From the NCBI RefSeq assembly GCF_026210795.1, contig NC_089451.1, positions 1,472,001 through 1,536,000 on the forward strand: a DNA stretch of 64,000 nt. The letters are read 5' to 3'. Positions 11,712-25,367 of the stretch are shown here, one piece after another (within the stretch, counting starts at the first letter, position 1; every line of letters begins with the position of its first letter). This DNA is from Rhizophagus irregularis. Its lineage: Eukaryota > Glomeromycota > Glomeromycetes > Glomerales > Glomeraceae. The translations under genes and the position numbers were made by a program. Under the pieces are notes generated by a model. It had not been told where the DNA came from, made no database searches, and worked only from the letters and a program-made list of their open reading frames with translations.

Positions 11712-14700
11712 AGCTGAATCACAGTTAGAGTAAACAAATGTAAAAAAAAAAAATTAATAATGGTACCTTAATACCCCATATATATTAGATTTACGTAATA
11801 GGATCACGTGGCAAACAAACCACTTAAAAAAGATGTTACACAATAATTATTTTTCTTTTTTTCTTTTATTGATAAGCGTGGGAATCTTTTTACGGTAAAA
11901 ATGATTTGCAAGGGGGGATATTAAAAAAGCACTTGCTTTTGTATTTCGTAAGTGCTTTTATATCGTTTGTCTATATATTATTGCCAAGATTATATATATT
12001 ATTAGTAATAGTACAAAGTTGAATTATTGACAAGATTATATATATTATTAATAAATAGTACAAAGTTTGAATTATTGACTAACCCCAGAATTTATGAACA
12101 CTGGATAAATATAAATTTGAGACAAATAAATACTTACACGTGTAAATCTGTTCGATTGTTTAACTTGTTATTTTGTTATTTGTTTCCTTTGTAAAGACAA
12201 ACTTTCTAAGTATTTCCATGATGATTATTATTTTCTTTCAGAATTCACAACAAAAGTACTGCATTTAGAGATCATGATCTTTTAATAGAACAATTATTTC
12301 ATTTTATATTATTTTTTTTTATTGAAAATTAGTATTATAACGGTACTAACATTCTTTTCTGTTGTTAGAATTATTATTTATTCATTCAATCAATAAATTC
12401 TTTTAACATTTCATAAAAATTTATTAAAAATATTGCGGATTGGATTTTATGACATTTAAAAAATCAAATAAAAAATTTAATATTGAAAACGTAAATCTCG
12501 TTTACAAAATGGTTAAGATCGTTCAGATTCATTGGATCATAAATAAAATACAATGGGTAATTTCCCAAAGCATCTGATAATCATAATAACCATAGATAAT
12601 AATGCAGTGTTGCATATACTGCATAAACTCATATGCTGTTTCAAAAATTCCCAAATAATTGCGTATACAACAACATAACTAACTAAAATTCCAATTTAGT
12701 AAAAAATATTTTATAAAAATTTTAATCGTTTCTTTTTATAATTAAAAAATAATATGAAATATTAGTTACACGATGATCTCAATGTCTATATTCTTTAATT
12801 CTTACATGCAACTTATTTTCTTTTCAAAGTTGTGTAATTTTTTGATTATCAATTCCAAAAAAAGCGAAACAATAATTTCATTGTTTATCAACATACAACT
12901 ACTATAATTAATAACTAGTAGTAACTAATGATCCACTCAGAAAAACCCAAGCCTTCCCACCACAGCTCAGCATCTTTGAGGCTTTTCTGATGGCGGAGCT
13001 TTTTGTGTATCAAATTCTATTATGATATATTACTAAGAATTTGTATTATTATTCCTTTTAAAGACTAAAGTAAATGAGAACTTCCATTAAGGGGAAGGAA
13101 GGACATGCATACAACTTCACTCCCTCATTTCATGAGTAATGAATGAATTGTTCAAAATTAGAATTTTTTCAATAGTTGTCACTTTAATATATACATATTT
13201 GGATACCAAAAAAAGGTGTTTAAAATGGTTTCATTAAATGACTGAATAACCAGAAATTAGCTAATTTTGCTCTAATCTCGGCTAAATGCGTATCATCTTG
13301 AGACGTCACTTAAGTGACTCAATGACTTCACGCCAATAGTAATTAATAATCCATGACTTTTATTGGTTAAAGAATTATTACACTTAATATATATTAGTAA
13401 AGGATCAAAAAATGATTTAACGTTAAATTGATTAATTGATTTTTTTTTTTTATTTGTTTGTTATTAAATTTATTTACTATTATTTTTTATTTTTAAATTT
13501 AATTCGGGCCAAAAATTAAACGATCAAGCAAAAGTTAGTAGTTATTACGTTATTACGGGTATCAATCCCCTATTTTGTAACAAATTTTCTAGAGTGAATG
13601 TTCTAAATTTAAATAAAATAAAATAAAATAAATAAATAAATAACTAAATATATTATTCAATTAATATTGTTTATATATATTTTTTATAAATATATTATTG
13701 TAAAACAATTACTTGTTTCAATTTTAGTCATCCCACAATCCAAAACAGAATTGTTATCTACATGCATAAAGTTTGATATTAATTTGGAAAGAAGAGTTTG
13801 ATCATCCAATACAACATACAAATTTTGGTGATCACCTTCCAATCGGTTCATTAAAATAATTTTTTTAAAACTGCTCCTTATTCTCCGTGGTTAGTGAAAA
13901 ACATAATAATACTGGATAGATGCAACTGTGAACATTTCATTGTTGATGCCATTATTATGCAAAAAGCTGTATAAGAAAGTAATTGTGTTCGTAATAATCC
14001 AAATCTAGTCTGATAGTTACGTTGTGTATTTTTTTGTTGTATCGCTAAAACTTGGTCCAATATGACACAGAACGTGTTATTGTTGAATGTACATTTGTTA
14101 TAGTGTTACCCGGCTATTTTATCCACTCTTCGTAATTGTTGAACAAACATCGGAATGAGTAAGTATTTCTTATATCATCAAAGTTAAAAACTTATAAGGT
14201 TTTCATGGGAACAGCTGGTTAAAAGAGAATTATAGGAATCATAAAAGTCAATAATATTTATTTTATTATCTTGTTTTAGAAGTTAGATAAGATAATAATA
14301 ACAATGTATCCGTACTAGCAGATTAACGATAAATGCAGTTTTTTTTTAACGGAAATATATTATTAAGTATACTTTCCCTATAAAAAAAAATTCTGGAATA
14401 AACTCTGATAAATGATCATTTCTAGTTTTTACTCCGAAAAAACTCAGACATGTAATATAGGGTTTATAAATAAATTTGTTATTAATTTTATATTATTGTT
14501 ATATAGAAAAATAATATATTATTATATTATAATACAAAAAAAAAATTAAAAAAAAATACATGAGATTCATAAGATTGCAGTTATTTTAATTATTCTTTTT
14601 AGATTTAATTATTTATTGAGGGTTCGTTCTTTTACCTTTATGCTTAAGTTCACATTATACTGCATATTTTATTGGCTCCGCAATTTTTTTTTTTATAGTA

Positions 14701-17055
14701 CTGTAGGACCTTCTCACTGCATAGAATAAGATGGATAAATTACAGAGGACATGAGAGATGCTTCACCTTGCAGAAAATCTACTGATACAGCTATTACAGC
14801 TATCCAAAACTTTTTATAGACACAAAAAAATTCTTAGCCAATAAATTTCTTCTCACTCATCATATATATAATATATATCGTTCTTTAATTTTCTAGAAAA
14901 TTGTTACGCGAAGAAAATCTTAATAAACAAACTTTTAGGTAATTTAATTCGTCAGTCAAACAATATAACGAAAAATGGCTTAGCGTACCGTAATAATAAT
15001 ATATCTTTTATTGTCATACGAAGCCACCGTTAATCGGGAAGTCTATAAAGACGTATCATATGTAATCAAGTCATGACATTATCGTCAAAATCTTTTGCGG
15101 AATAATTTTTTTTCAGCTCTAGATTTCTGGATCTCTATGTTTTTTTTTCAGACATTTTTACAGTTATTAAATTAATGGGCTCCAAGTATTGAGAAGATCT
15201 ATAGCATATTCAGCCTCAATTTCCGGGTATATGTTGAAATAACATTTGTAAAAGCTACCAAAAAAAGAATTTCAATATTTCTTGAGTTTGGCGCTATTCA
15301 TGCCGCAATAACCATTAACCGATGCAAGCCTTTATTCATAATCTATAGATGATGGATTAACAATTTTTTAATTTTCGTATATTCGGCGAAAAAAAAAAAA
15401 AATTTTAAATAATTATAATAATGATAATAATAATAATAACAATATAATCAGCTTTATAGAAACAATGCATACATCTGATACATTACAATAAAAACGTAAG
15501 TAGAAATAATAAACATAAATAGCATTCATTTACTTTTAAAATCCATGATATTTTTATTTTTAATTCCAAAAATTGACAAAAAACATTTGAAAGTTTTTGA
15601 AACGATTGTCTTCAATTGAAAATTTTTTTTTTTTTTAGAATAAAGCGTATAAAAAAAAAGTCACCTGATAGATTTCTTTGTTTTTTTTTCTTAGCCTCAA
15701 ACCCATTTTTGGAAAGTCAAAGATCGATTGCCAAAATAATGAGGCGCAGCAATAAACAAAAAAAAGAGGAGAAAAAATTTTTTGGATTTTTTTATTATTT
15801 CAAAGTAAAAAATAAAACAAAATTATATTATATACAAAAGAGTATACTTTTTAATATAAAAGTTAACTAAAATGATCAAATTTTTATTTTTATTTGATTA
15901 ATTATAATTAAAATAATTAAAAATTTCGATTATTTATTTTATTATTATAATTGATCTTCAAAATTTTTGAACTATTTAATATAATTAAATATAGAAAATT
16001 CGAGATAATTTTAAAAAAAAAATCATTTTATATATTTTGATATTCCATTAATTCTTAAATTGTTATGATCAGTTATTTTAAAAAAGTATATTTATTATAA
16101 AAATAAGGTCTGATGTGCATTAAATGCTACAATTCAATTTGATTTTTGTTTTCATGACATAAACAAGTCATGTTGGAATGATCGTTAGATGTACGGAATC
16201 GATAAATGTAAAAAAAAAAAAAAATTTTGAAAATTTTAAAAAAAAGGACCGCAAAAAAATATTTATTAGGAAATAGTTTAAGAGGGAGAAAAATCGAAAA
16301 TATTGAAGCTTATAATCTCAGAGAAAAAAAAATCATTTTTTTTTTAAAAAGGAAAATTTCGCAATCTTCGGATCTACATTACACAAAATTACACATATTT
16401 TGGAATAAATAAATATCGTTAAACACATTTAAAATTATAAAAAAAAACATACTTAAACATTTACTCTTTTTCTTACATTTTTATCTTACTAATTCTGTTT
16501 TCTTTTTTGTTTTGTAATTTACATTAAATAAAATTTTGTTATTTATAATAAATTTTACTTAAAACTAAATTTTTTATCCTTTTTTTTTTAAGAAAATATT
16601 TTTAAAGAGATTAGTATTAATTCCTTTTACCGTTTTAAAAGAAAATAGTTTTATAATATTTCGAACATAATACACATATATACTTATATAATAGTTTTTT
16701 TTCATTCCCTTACTTTTTCAGTTAAAACTTGGTAAATTTCTTTATTAATATTTGTATTATTTATTCATATCTTTATTGTATAATAATAATAATTTTTTTT
16801 TTATACCTACAAATATATAAGTACTTATGATTTTTTTATTTCTATTTTATAATTTCTATTTTCTAGAAGAAATAACGATTAAAAATTTTATTGTTGAAAA
16901 CCTGATTATTAAGGGAATATATGATTTAATTATTTATACAAAAAATAATTATCTAAATAACCAACCATATACGACATCTGAAAAATTTTCCGTTACACAT
17001 TTATATATGATCAAAAAATTTCCCCTTTTTATTCACTTTACTCTTTTTACTAAAT
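11712..17055. other. Long intergenic region, no accepted gene
   Basis: Mostly AT-rich. A small GC-richer island at 12930-13010 has a weak inverted repeat (AGAAAA..GCCT with AGGCTTTTCT). A minus-strand 60-codon ORF at 13878-14060 may be a decayed fragment. ORFs at 15616-15870 and 16227-16412 are Lys/Phe/Ile-rich composition artefacts. There is a GATAAT microsatellite near 15420. Confidence 0.4.
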
Positions 17056-17155
17056 AATTTTCTCTCTCTCTCTCTCTTTCTTCACTTCTTCACTTCTTCA
17101 CTTTTTTTCTTTTTTTCTTTTTTTTCTTTTTTTTTCTTTTCTTTTCTTTTGTTTG
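17056..17155 (+). promoter_or_regulatory. CT-rich tract upstream of the HMG-like gene
   Basis: A (TC)n stretch, TTCTTCACTTC repeats and a C-interrupted T-run lie 130-230 bp before the ATG at 17286. CT tracts just upstream of the start are common in fungal promoters. The assignment is positional. Confidence 0.35.
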
Positions 17156-17285
17156 TATATATATATAGAAAATTTTCTTCAAAACAGCTTTTATCAAAAA
17201 ATTTATTCCAAACTTTTATTTCAAGTTTTATCTTCATACTTTTCATTATCTTTTTTTAAATAAATCTTCTTATTGAACATCAAGA

Positions 17286-18818
17286 ATGGATGAAATAACG
17301 GCACAAAAGAAAACACAAGAACTTTACTCCTCTGTAAACAACTTACTTAATGAACAAAATATAGAAATTAAGAAACTTTCCGAGAAGCTAAATGTTAAAG
17401 AGGATGTTATCAGAGTATGTTCGAAATGACTTTATCGTTCAACCGATTAAAAGATGAATTTAATAATCATCTTTTATTTATAGAATATCATGAAAGAAGA
17501 ACGTCCAGTAGCAACTAAAAGAAAACCGTCCACAGCATTTGATATTTACTGTGTGCAAAGAAGAATGGATGGCGCAGGTAAAATAATAAAAATAATGATT
17601 TTCATTTTCTAAGATTAGAATTTTATTTTATTTAAAAAATTGAATTTTATTTTTTTTTATTTTTTTTTAAAAAAAAAAAAGATGTGAATGAAGACATTGA
17701 AGCCTGGATAAACCTTTCAAAATGCGATAAATCAACATATAGTCAGATAGCGAATGATTATAATAATGAACAAATGTATGAGACTGTACAATATATTGAT
17801 GATAAGAAAGAACGAGAACGTACTTTAAAACAAAACATCCAAGAATTAAAAAATCTGGTAATTAATTTATAGATTTATTTAATTTTTTTTTTAAAAAAAA
17901 AGAGATTTTTTCTTTTTAACGAAAGAAAACTTACTATTCTATTATAGTGTAAAGCAATTAGTCAAGAGTGTGGGTGTCATCTTCTTGTTGTTGGTGTTCA
18001 ATCTAATATTGAGAATTCAACTGCATTTGGAACGGGAAATCTCAGAGATTTCTGTTCTGATAAAGAAACAACAATAAATCAGTTTAAAATTGACCTTGTT
18101 GATTATGTTTCGAATTGTCCTAATAATCAAGGTGCGTATGATCACATCGTCCTTTAAAATTAAACTAAATTGTAAAGGTAATAACGATTTTTTTTTTTTA
18201 AAAAAAAATAAATAAATAAATAGAACAAATTAGTGATGGTGATAACAATAATGATGATGATAGTGTAACTCATGAACAGAAATTATCAGAAAAATCCGAA
18301 GAATATAGTCCAAATTCTTTTGATTTTACTTTAACGAGCAATGAAACAACTCCTGATGAATACAATTCTAATGGGTTCAATCATAAAAAGAGAGGTGTAA
18401 TGGATAATGATGAGGATTTTAACATTCTCATAACGAAAAATGGTCGTGATGTTAATTTGGAATCGGTGAATGTAAGATCAGAAGTGTATAGATTCCTTGA
18501 AAATAAATTTCGTGAGTATAATAATTTTCGTTTATAATTCAATTAAAATGTTGCTATATTTATGTGATGTCTTTTTATTTTATGAAAGAACAAGATACGA
18601 AAATAAAAATGAGTATCCCTTATGGTGATTGGAATAAACAAGAAAGTTTCGTTGTGTCTGGTTGGCCAAGAAATATTGAATTTAAAGAGTGGGATGTTTT
18701 GAGTATGAACGAAAAGAAGAAAGTATTTATGTCATTGAGTAGATTACAATTTCATGTTCGACTTGATTCTAGCTTATCAAAGGAAAGGCGAGCTTCTAAG
18801 AAAAAGAGATTTGTGTAG
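17286..18818 (+). CDS. HMG-box-like coiled-coil protein, 366 aa
   Basis: Six exons: 17286-17414, 17484-17577, 17682-17857, 17948-18131, 18224-18511, 18589-18818 (1101 nt, frame intact, all GT..AG). Residues 1-45 are a helical leader. Residues from about 50 to 110 resemble an HMG box: basic KRKPSTAFDIYCVQ, then W-x2-L, then YSQIANDYNNE. A charged coiled coil follows (DDKKERERTLKQNIQELKN). The next block (CGCHLLVVGVQSN) is followed by an acidic Asn/Ser-rich linker. The C-terminal block holds the PYGDW and GWPRNIEFKEW motifs and a basic end (KERRASKKKRF). From memory this combination is shared by many Glomeromycotina proteins of unknown function. DNA binding is inferred from the HMG-like part. 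It stands alone, with a CT tract upstream. Confidence 0.75.
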
Positions 18819-19536
18819 AATTAATAATTCTTTCATTTTCTTACTCATTTTTTATAGATAGTTTTTTTTTAAAAACAAAAAAAAGAAAGAAAGAAAAGAA
18901 GAAAGATTATATATAAATTCATTAGCATTTTTTTTTTGAATTTTTACGTACGTTAATATTCTTAAAATAATAAATAAATAAAAATATATATATTAAATAA
19001 TGATTTTGCAAAAATTTAAATTTATTGATTTCAATCGTATATTTGATTTACGCTTAATTCTGATAAAATAAATAAAATAAACAAAGAACGCTATCCGTGG
19101 TAATTTCGTCCAAACCGTTGATTTCACCAGATTTCTTATGCAAGTGCAGTAGGGAACCCTGTTTCAAATTAGAATGGCGCTCAAAGGATGTTTTGGTTAT
19201 ATCAATGAAAAACAAAGTAAGTTATGCGCGTATTTCACAAAACCGTATATGACACAGTAAATGAGAACGTTAAACATAAAAAAATTTTCAGTAAATAGTT
19301 TTATACGATAAATCTGATTGGCGTTTAGTAATCTAAATTTGTTATTATTTGCACTAGCTTCAGTATAATTTCATCTTTATTATTCTTTTGTATTGATTTT
19401 GATGTCTAATTGTTCTGGATTCGGAACATAAACGATAAGCATCATTAATATTCAATAAATTGACACTTTAATATTTACGAATTCAAACTTCAAACATTGC
19501 CTAAACATATTTTACAACAATTTATTCCATCTATTA
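18819..19536. other. Intergenic, nothing seen
   Basis: 3' region of the HMG-like gene followed by AT-rich sequence with no coding signal. Confidence 0.4.
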
Positions 19537-20170
19537 GGTACGATAATCTTCATGCTATATGAAGTATTATATTATGGAAATTTACCCGAGGAATTATATG
19601 GACTTATTGAAAACTTTAATGAATTCTCGGGCTCTAATAACAAGAACCGAGTAATAAATCGAAACCTCAACTAAAAATAAAATAAAATAAATAAAATTAA
19701 AAAACCATTGACTCAAAAATTATTACATATCAATATACCTAATCGCAAATTAATCCAATAGATTAGAATTACCGTTTAACTTCTTCATATTACTTTTCGC
19801 GAATCTCGTGATGAACTTGCGCCTAATAAGTCTTCATGATGGGCACTGTAAGAAGGATCCTTATGAAAATCTGATGGTGGCTGTGATCAATGTTCCAATA
19901 GGGCTTATTTTTGTGAAACTCATACAATAGTAAGTTTCTAGTAATAACGTCAATTACGGGTGTAATTCACCTGGTCGGAACCATAATTAGTTCTGTGTGA
20001 TATCCAGGAGCCTGATTGTAAAAAAATTACTAAAATTACTGGAACTTCGTCTGATCCATGCTTAGTCGTCAACATTCGGGCGAGCATGCCTCATAAGGAG
20101 CAGAGTTATTTCTTTCCGTAGCGTAATAAATTCGCCGGTCTTGAGTGAGTTTGTTAGGTATTTGAGAGGA
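19537..20170 (+). pseudogene. Decayed coding remnants, unknown origin
   Basis: Several short plus-strand stretches read like protein although no frame is continuous. A 41-codon ORF at 19552-19674 contains YGNLPEELYGLIENFNEF. A cysteine-rich piece near 19868-19930 reads SDGGCDQCSNRAYFCETHT. A piece near 20006-20110 reads QEPDCKKITKITGTSSDP. Base composition is less AT-rich than the flanks. I cannot name the source gene; an old transposable element or decayed host gene would fit. Confidence 0.3.
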
Positions 20171-20377
20171 GTCATGTTTGTATATTATATTTGTTTTTTT
20201 ATTTATGAGGCTATTGCACTTTTTCTGTTTAGTGATGCTATCTTTTAAGACTGATGACGTTTATGCTCTGAAAATTCGATCAATAATTTGTTGTGTAATT
20301 TGAAAAGATATTGGGGATGAGATTAAACAGGTTTGATCTAAAGCAGTGAGTAACCCGCAACAGGCACCCGCTGTAAC

Positions 20378-20636
20378 TTACGGCGAATACCTGCAATAAC
20401 TTGCTATTTTTTACGGCAGGTACCAGTTGATTTATGCAGTGGGTTCTTTAATTTCTTTATTCATAAAATTCATATACTAAAGCTGTGGCATTTATAACTA
20501 GATTCATAAATTAAGTATAAAAATAATTTTTTTATTAATAGTATCAAACATTGATTGTAGGGCATTTTACGGCAGGCACCTTCCGTCTGTTATAACGGAT
20601 ATCCGCCATTTGTTACGGCAAATACCGGCGGGTACC
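20378..20636. repeat. Degenerate TTACGGC..ACC motif repeat
   Basis: The 14-bp motif TTACGGC[AG][GA][GA][TC]ACC occurs at 20378, 20411, 20567 and 20613, with a partial copy (GGCGGGTACC) at about 20627. The copies are dispersed in a GC-richer patch and do not form a simple tandem array. Confidence 0.55.
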
Positions 20637-22159
20637 CGTTAAGTTATATAACGTCTTGCTATAGACCTCCTATAGAGTGATTGGAGCGTTTACATCGCAG
20701 TCGCCAAAGGTAGAGGTGAGACGCAACGGTCGTAACGCATGATGATAGTAGCACGTTACTTTTATGTGTTTGTTTTATTTCTACTAATTTTGTGATGTGT
20801 CACATAAACTTGTGGACGTTAGAAACTGGTTCCACTTTGCAAAAAAATAGTGTTACGTGGATGATTTCACTGTACAATCGTGTCGCCAGTTGATTACTAG
20901 TAATTAACGTTTTTAATTTAGCCAGAGTTGTGATACGTCTCAGTCTATGTTGCTGATTTTTATGAGTTCTATTGTTACAGAATTAGTTGAAGACTTTGCT
21001 TTGGATTGGCGTATCAGCCACTTTCTAGTGTCTTGCTAGTTATGGATCTTTGTGTAAATTAACTAATTATTGCTCAGTAACACATGATTTACTGTGCATT
21101 TAAAACTATATTGAGTGTCTCCCGTCTTTGGCTTTTATAATTTCATATTAACCCGAAAACATGCCACGTACATAATAATATTTGTGAGCAATCGCTTGAC
21201 ATTAGCATTATTATATGTTATACCGTGATAGTTACTTGACAGGTTCAATCGATCAAATAAGTAAACGCTAAATAAATTTGTCGAATAAATGAAAATTATA
21301 AACAATGATGTGTTAATTTATTTATTTTCCTTACCAATTTTTATTAATAATCTTTATGGTCAAAGGATTATAATTAAATAAGTGGCGAAATGTAATACTA
21401 ATAAAATAAAATGATGTTTAAAAGAAATCGCTTTAATTAACCAATTGCAATTTTAATCGTGTTTAATAAATAGGCATGTTAAACGATTCTCAGCATGATT
21501 GTATTATGCACTACTGGCAATGACATAGTATAACATGCGTCATATGATTATTATTACAGCAAAAATGGACGGTCTAGCCTCCCTATCGTACTGTGCCTAT
21601 CTAAAGCCAAAACAGAGGACACCCTTGTCACCTAGGCCTAATATATATGATATTCACGCACTATAATACCCAGAAACCATTTCTCTACCCTCTTGCACAC
21701 CACACCTAAATGCTATCATTATCCTATGTAAAAATTCTTCCCCATGCAAAGAACACAAATAGACAATATGTCTATGACACCTCTAAACATCCTCCAAAGA
21801 CACATAATTATTATGCCCTTTCCTACACATATAGAATACTAATCGAACTTCTTGTCTCTGTTCGTAGCGCCATTTCTTCTAATACGAGCTACAAAATTGA
21901 TTTCCAAAAGTATCAGCTGCTGATGTGTAGATGTGTGCTGGTACTGTAGGTTAAGCCTAGGGCAAAAAAAAGTTAAATAGGGATCCTATCTACGTACACG
22001 AAAACGGTATGGGACACCATAACCCGTAAATATGCGGACTACATAGTCAATTGAAGCCTGTATGGTAAAACTTCCTGTGTTAGAAGTACTATGACTATGG
22101 TTCCTGTGTTCACGAGCTCTAACCTGGTCTCTCACAGGCACATCACATAAAGCTTCGTT
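20637..22159. other. Intergenic, less AT-rich than average, no gene called
   Basis: It contains an ORF at 21710-21949 without family resemblance. The base composition suggests old transposon-derived sequence, but I cannot identify an element. Confidence 0.35.
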
Positions 22160-22773
22160 GATTAACTGGCATCTACAAAAGCAATTAATAGCCAGCCGTT
22201 AGTTCGTACTAGTATACATACTATATAATGAACTAACGACCCTAACGCCCTAGGGATGATGTGGCAAGTATCCTGTTGGTGGTTAGCAGTTTTATTAAAA
22301 AAAAAACTGCAGAAAAGAAATACACTCTCTGCCTCTTTAAAGTGCCTATAATAAAAAAGTAACTTTCGCAATCGCATTTCTTTGTTTCTTTTTGTGCCAA
22401 TCGAGATTTTTTATTTGGATTTTCACCAGTAACACTCTTATATGTCCCTACCTGTGACAATACCATCGTTCATTCCAACTTGCTTTGACGATCATGTCGA
22501 ACATAACTAAGTCCTGTCCTTTCAAGATTTTTTTATCCATTTTTCATATTCCTCAACCAGGATTTGATAGGTTTTCGCTCTTTTCACTTCCTTAGATCCT
22601 TCTGGTATTGTATTATCATCTTCAATGCTTTCCCACATGTGCCCGACACCATGTGTTGCGTCAATAATAAAATCAATATTACCATCACTTATATCCATAT
22701 CAATTTCCTCACCAAGTTCCCCAGTTTCATCATTTATATCAAAAATTGATTAAATATCTGATGGTATTGACAT
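22160..22773 (-). pseudogene. Decayed gene, FAR1/MULE-like zinc-finger fragment
   Basis: On the minus strand an ATG at 22773 starts MSIPSDI, then TAA (22752-22750). The same frame continues as an acidic stretch (FDINDETGELGEEIDMDISD), then VGHMWESIEDDN and YQILVEEYEKWIKKS, ending in TGA (22524-22522). A second frame at 22466-22242 reads TYKSVTGENPNKKSRLAQ and KETKKCDCES, which resembles the linker and CxC part of FAR1/MULE-type zinc-finger regions. At least two in-frame stops and a frame change make it non-functional. A 9-bp inverted repeat (CGTTAGTTC at 22197-22205, GAACTAACG at 22230-22238) lies in its downstream end. The family assignment is tentative. Confidence 0.45.
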
Positions 22774-23157
22774 TACAAAACAGAAATATATGAAAAGAGA
22801 TGGAAAAAGTTTATTTATCACGTGATAATAACGAATAAATATTCAAATTTATCGAAACGTCAATATGTCTAACAAAAGTTATTTTTATTTTTTAAGACAA
22901 GTTTAATTTTAATTTTTTTTTTCAAAAAAAATTGAAAAAATTGGCGTTTTTGATAATAAGTATAATGAAGTATATATACTGTATATAATATATATATATA
23001 CTCACGTGACATTATCAAGAAATAAGCCAATCAGAAACGAAAATGACGGTAACCAATCAGAACGATGGGAAATTAGTATATGAATCGCATAATTAATCAA
23101 TACTAATCGTTTTCAAAAAGTTTATCGATCTTTTAATACAATACAAAAGACGAACTT

Positions 23158-23455
23158 AGCGTCGCCTCCAAAAAATGGTAGCTGGATTCATTTTGCCGGT
23201 TCTTTAGAATTAGGGTTAGGACTTAGGACTATAGTTAGGTTTAAGGTAAGGGGATTAGGATTAGGTTTAGGGTAAGGGATTAAGGCTAGTAATTTGTCAC
23301 GTAGTGTCACATTCTAGCTGTTCTTCAATTTTATAATTAAGTTGAAATTTTACTGTATATGTAAAAAAAACCTCTAATTGTCGCCCATTAATTGTCACAT
23401 CCATAATATTATATGTAACCCGGCAAAATGAATCCCCATTTTTTTTTGGAGGCGA
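23158..23455. mobile_element. MITE-like element with telomere-like core
   Basis: Two arms form an imperfect terminal inverted repeat of about 36-40 bp. The left arm (23161-23199) begins GTCGCCTCCAAAAAATGG and ends GGATTCATTTTGCCGG. The right arm (23420-23455) is the reverse complement of CTCGCCTCCAAAAA...GGATTCATTTTGCCGG. Between them, at about 23205-23285, is a G-rich series of TTAGGG, TTAGGA, TTAGGT, TTTAGGG and GTAAGG variants, like a degenerate fungal telomere repeat. I find no clear target-site duplication. Confidence 0.65.
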
Positions 23456-25367
23456 GTTCAATACAAAATGACAAATCATATGATTATTACATGTTGTATT
23501 TTCTTATTAATATAAAAAATGTAGATATTGGAAATAGTAATCAATAGGATGAAATGTCACGAATTTATGTTAAACTTCAATAAATAATTATTTTCCAGGG
23601 TTTTTTGTAATACCATTTAACGATAGTGATGATGATGCGATTGACAGTTACTTAGGGTTGAGGACCCTTTATAGTTAACGCACTGCTGAATTAAAAAACA
23701 AAGGTAATTATAAGTCACAAGATAAAACGATAAAACGAAGTTTTTTACAGATACATCATCGTTCCCGGTTGACAATTAAATATTCCGTTACAAAGATAGA
23801 GCTGCTCATTCTTTCTCTTCTATTAATACGATTCATAGATATTTTATCATTTATAATTTAATAATGCAACGCTGAAATTAGTTCACGAAATTTTATTATT
23901 TTTTTCGATATACATGTTGTGCCTCAGATGAAATCTGGAATAAATATTTTAAATATTGAGTTATTTATTGTAAATAATGTTATATTAAACATTAAATTTT
24001 TCAGTATTAATTTATTTTATTGGCCAGTTAAATTTATTAGTCATATTTGTAAATATATAATTCAGATTTATATTTGTAGAAATTGCCTTCTTAAAAAAAT
24101 TATAGTTGTCATCTGACGTAAATCGACACCTGAGGCATAACATACATAAATGAGCCAACTACTAAGTAAATCGTAATGAAACGGATGATAGTGAAAGTTT
24201 AAATGGAGGTCATATTAATCTTATCTTATTTATTACACTATAAATTTATTAACATCATTATAATAGTTTTTTATTGTTTTTTTTTCCTCCAGTATTACGA
24301 ATTTCCATGGATACTGATGACTTCAAAAGAATATTTTTTTTTTCATAAGCTTATCAAAGGTTTGTTAAAACGATTTCTAATTTCTGAAGTAATGCAATCA
24401 AAAACAAATAAGTCTAATATATTAAAACTATGCTTCGCGGTTTAGAATCGACAATAAATTAGAAAAAATGTGTTTAATTCAACTGGCCAAAACGATAACA
24501 TGGAAAGAAAAGTAAGCGTATTTATTTTAGTTGATATGTATTAGATATATTTTTATTATAAAAGCATGTTGTTATTATAGTTGAATCTCGTCCGACTTTA
24601 ACACGGTATAATTATATAAATGAATTCTCGTTCGTAAGTACCCGCTAGCCGTCTAAAGAATGCAAATGAGAAAGAAGCGCACGTTCTCCTCGGGCAAGTT
24701 TGGAAGAAAATGCGCATTATGGAGTAATAGCATAACGAGCATCTCAGTTCGTGGTACGTTGCTATAAAATTCCATTGGCTTCTTTAACAAGTTATATATT
24801 ATTTCATAAACATTCAACCCTCTTAGCTTTTAGTAATTCGTGATAAAGTAATTCAATAATAAAAATACTCTATATTTTACCGATATTTACCTATTACCTT
24901 TGTACACTTCCCGCATGTAAATCCTTTTAGAATAATTGAATTTCTAGTTCAAACTTGTACAGTAGTAGAATTTTTGTCTTATTGGTTGCTACAGACGCTC
25001 CAAGAGAGGCTGTACATTACAGTTAATTAACGAAGTTACTTTTAATCATCTGCTATAAAATCCGTGGTAGCACCACAGCTCTTGATAAATGCTATAGTTG
25101 TCAAGTGAAATTAAATGATTTTCATTTGGGTAGATATTTTAGGCGGTTCATAATATTAAGAAATGAAGAGGATTTTTTTTTTTACGGAAAAAAATTACAT
25201 TAGAGAAAGAAAAGGAAAAATCTTGATTAATAAAAGTTTAAAATTAGATTATTTATAGATTTAATTATAGGACCAATAATACAGCTACTCGGCCACTCGG
25301 CTAATCTTGGCCTCATAAATGCAGAACTATCGGTTTCACCAATCACGTTGCTTTTTGCAAATACCGC

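Noticed and set aside
13878..14060. Minus-strand 60-codon ORF with fairly normal composition
   Set aside because: Too short, and no neighbouring exons or splice signals to extend it. It may be a decayed fragment, but I cannot name it.
22564..22749. Plus-strand 61-codon ORF
   Set aside because: It is the shadow of the decayed minus-strand gene at 22160-22773, whose frame has much better composition.
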